The translations under genes were made by a program, and so were the position numbers. Below the pieces are notes generated by a model that saw only the letters and a program-made list of their open reading frames with translations, made no database searches and was not told the origin of the DNA. Below are positions 13,794 to 13,951 of a stretch of 13,951 bases of DNA, in pieces. Within the stretch, counting starts at the first letter, position 1; every line of letters starts with the position of its first letter. Origin of the DNA: CAYVGO01 sp964450725 (GTDB taxonomy: Bacteria; Bacteroidota; Bacteroidia; Bacteroidales; UBA932); assembly GCA_964450725.1 (NCBI GenBank), contig CAYVGO010000058.1, positions 1-13,951 of the forward strand, written 5' to 3'.

Positions 13794-13951
13794 GTGGCTT
13801 GCAGTAATCCTGCAAATGCTAAAAACCTTTTTTTGTGACTTGCGGGAACTCCGCAAATGCTAAAAACCTTTTTTTGTGGCTTGCAGTAATCCTGCAAATG
13901 CTAAAAACCTCTTTTTGTGACTTGCGGAAACTCCGCAAATGCTAAAAACCT
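13794..13951. repeat. Tandem array of 41-bp units with alternating, covarying hairpins, cut by right window edge
   Basis: Four units begin at 13794, 13835, 13876 and 13917, exactly 41 bases apart; the last is cut at 35 bases. Each carries a 6-bp hairpin with a 5-base loop, followed by AATGCTAAAAACC and, in the full units, a T-rich run. Units alternate in type. Units 1 and 3 have TTGCAG-TAATC-CTGCAA. Units 2 and 4 have TTGCGG-GAACT-CCGCAA (AAACT loop in unit 4). The fifth base of the left arm and its partner change together (A-T to G-C), so the stem is kept. The unit length is not a multiple of three and there is no unique spacer, so it is neither coding nor CRISPR. It lies upstream of folD. 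Confidence 0.93.

Noticed and set aside
13794..13951. CRISPR array or coding repeat
   Set aside because: The 41-bp period has no spacer sequence and is not a multiple of three.

Overview
The window looks like chromosomal DNA from a low-GC member of the Bacteroidota, most likely Bacteroidales. The evidence is a SusC/SusD outer-membrane nutrient-uptake pair, several lipoproteins with a short lipobox, a DUF6261-type protein (a family I know from Bacteroidales), and promoters of the Bacteroidota type (TTTG, about 20 bases, then TAnnTTTG) ahead of three transcripts. No species can be named from the sequence alone. Eight of the nine confident protein genes and the only tRNA read leftwards (minus strand); the DUF6261-type gene at the left reads rightwards.

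Layout from left to right. 1-251: a tandem array of 42-bp units with built-in hairpins, cut by the window edge. 307-1181: a complete transcription unit (promoter, DUF6261-type gene, terminator). 1218-2909 (minus): a lipoprotein of the M28 zinc-peptidase family followed by a small outer-membrane barrel-like protein, probably one operon. 2910-3602: a gene-poor gap with a possible 61-codon ORF whose stop codon lies inside a long imperfect palindrome resembling the fold of an integron attC site. 3531-9589 (minus): a susC-susD-lipoprotein operon closed by a clear terminator. 9590-10211: a gap rich in inverted repeats. 10212-12582 (minus): wecC-wecB, the two enzymes that turn UDP-GlcNAc into UDP-ManNAcA. 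12613-12777 (minus): tRNA-Gln(UUG) with its own promoter and terminator. 12803-13669 (minus): folD. 13794-13951: a second tandem array, of 41-bp units, cut by the right edge.

How the genes work together. SusC and SusD should form a TonB-dependent importer on the outer membrane, with the third lipoprotein as an accessory surface binder. No glycosidase is present, so a glycan substrate is not supported; the nearby M28 peptidase lipoprotein makes peptides one possibility, but a terminator separates the two units. WecC and WecB would supply an aminosugar acid for a surface polysaccharide whose other genes are outside the window. FolD is folate housekeeping.

The points most worth a second look are the two hairpin-bearing arrays, both of which show pairing-preserving changes between units; the attC-like palindrome beside the small ORF; and the wecC promoter, whose -33 element sits in the tail of the tRNA terminator and whose -7 element lies so close to the ATG that the mRNA would be almost leaderless.
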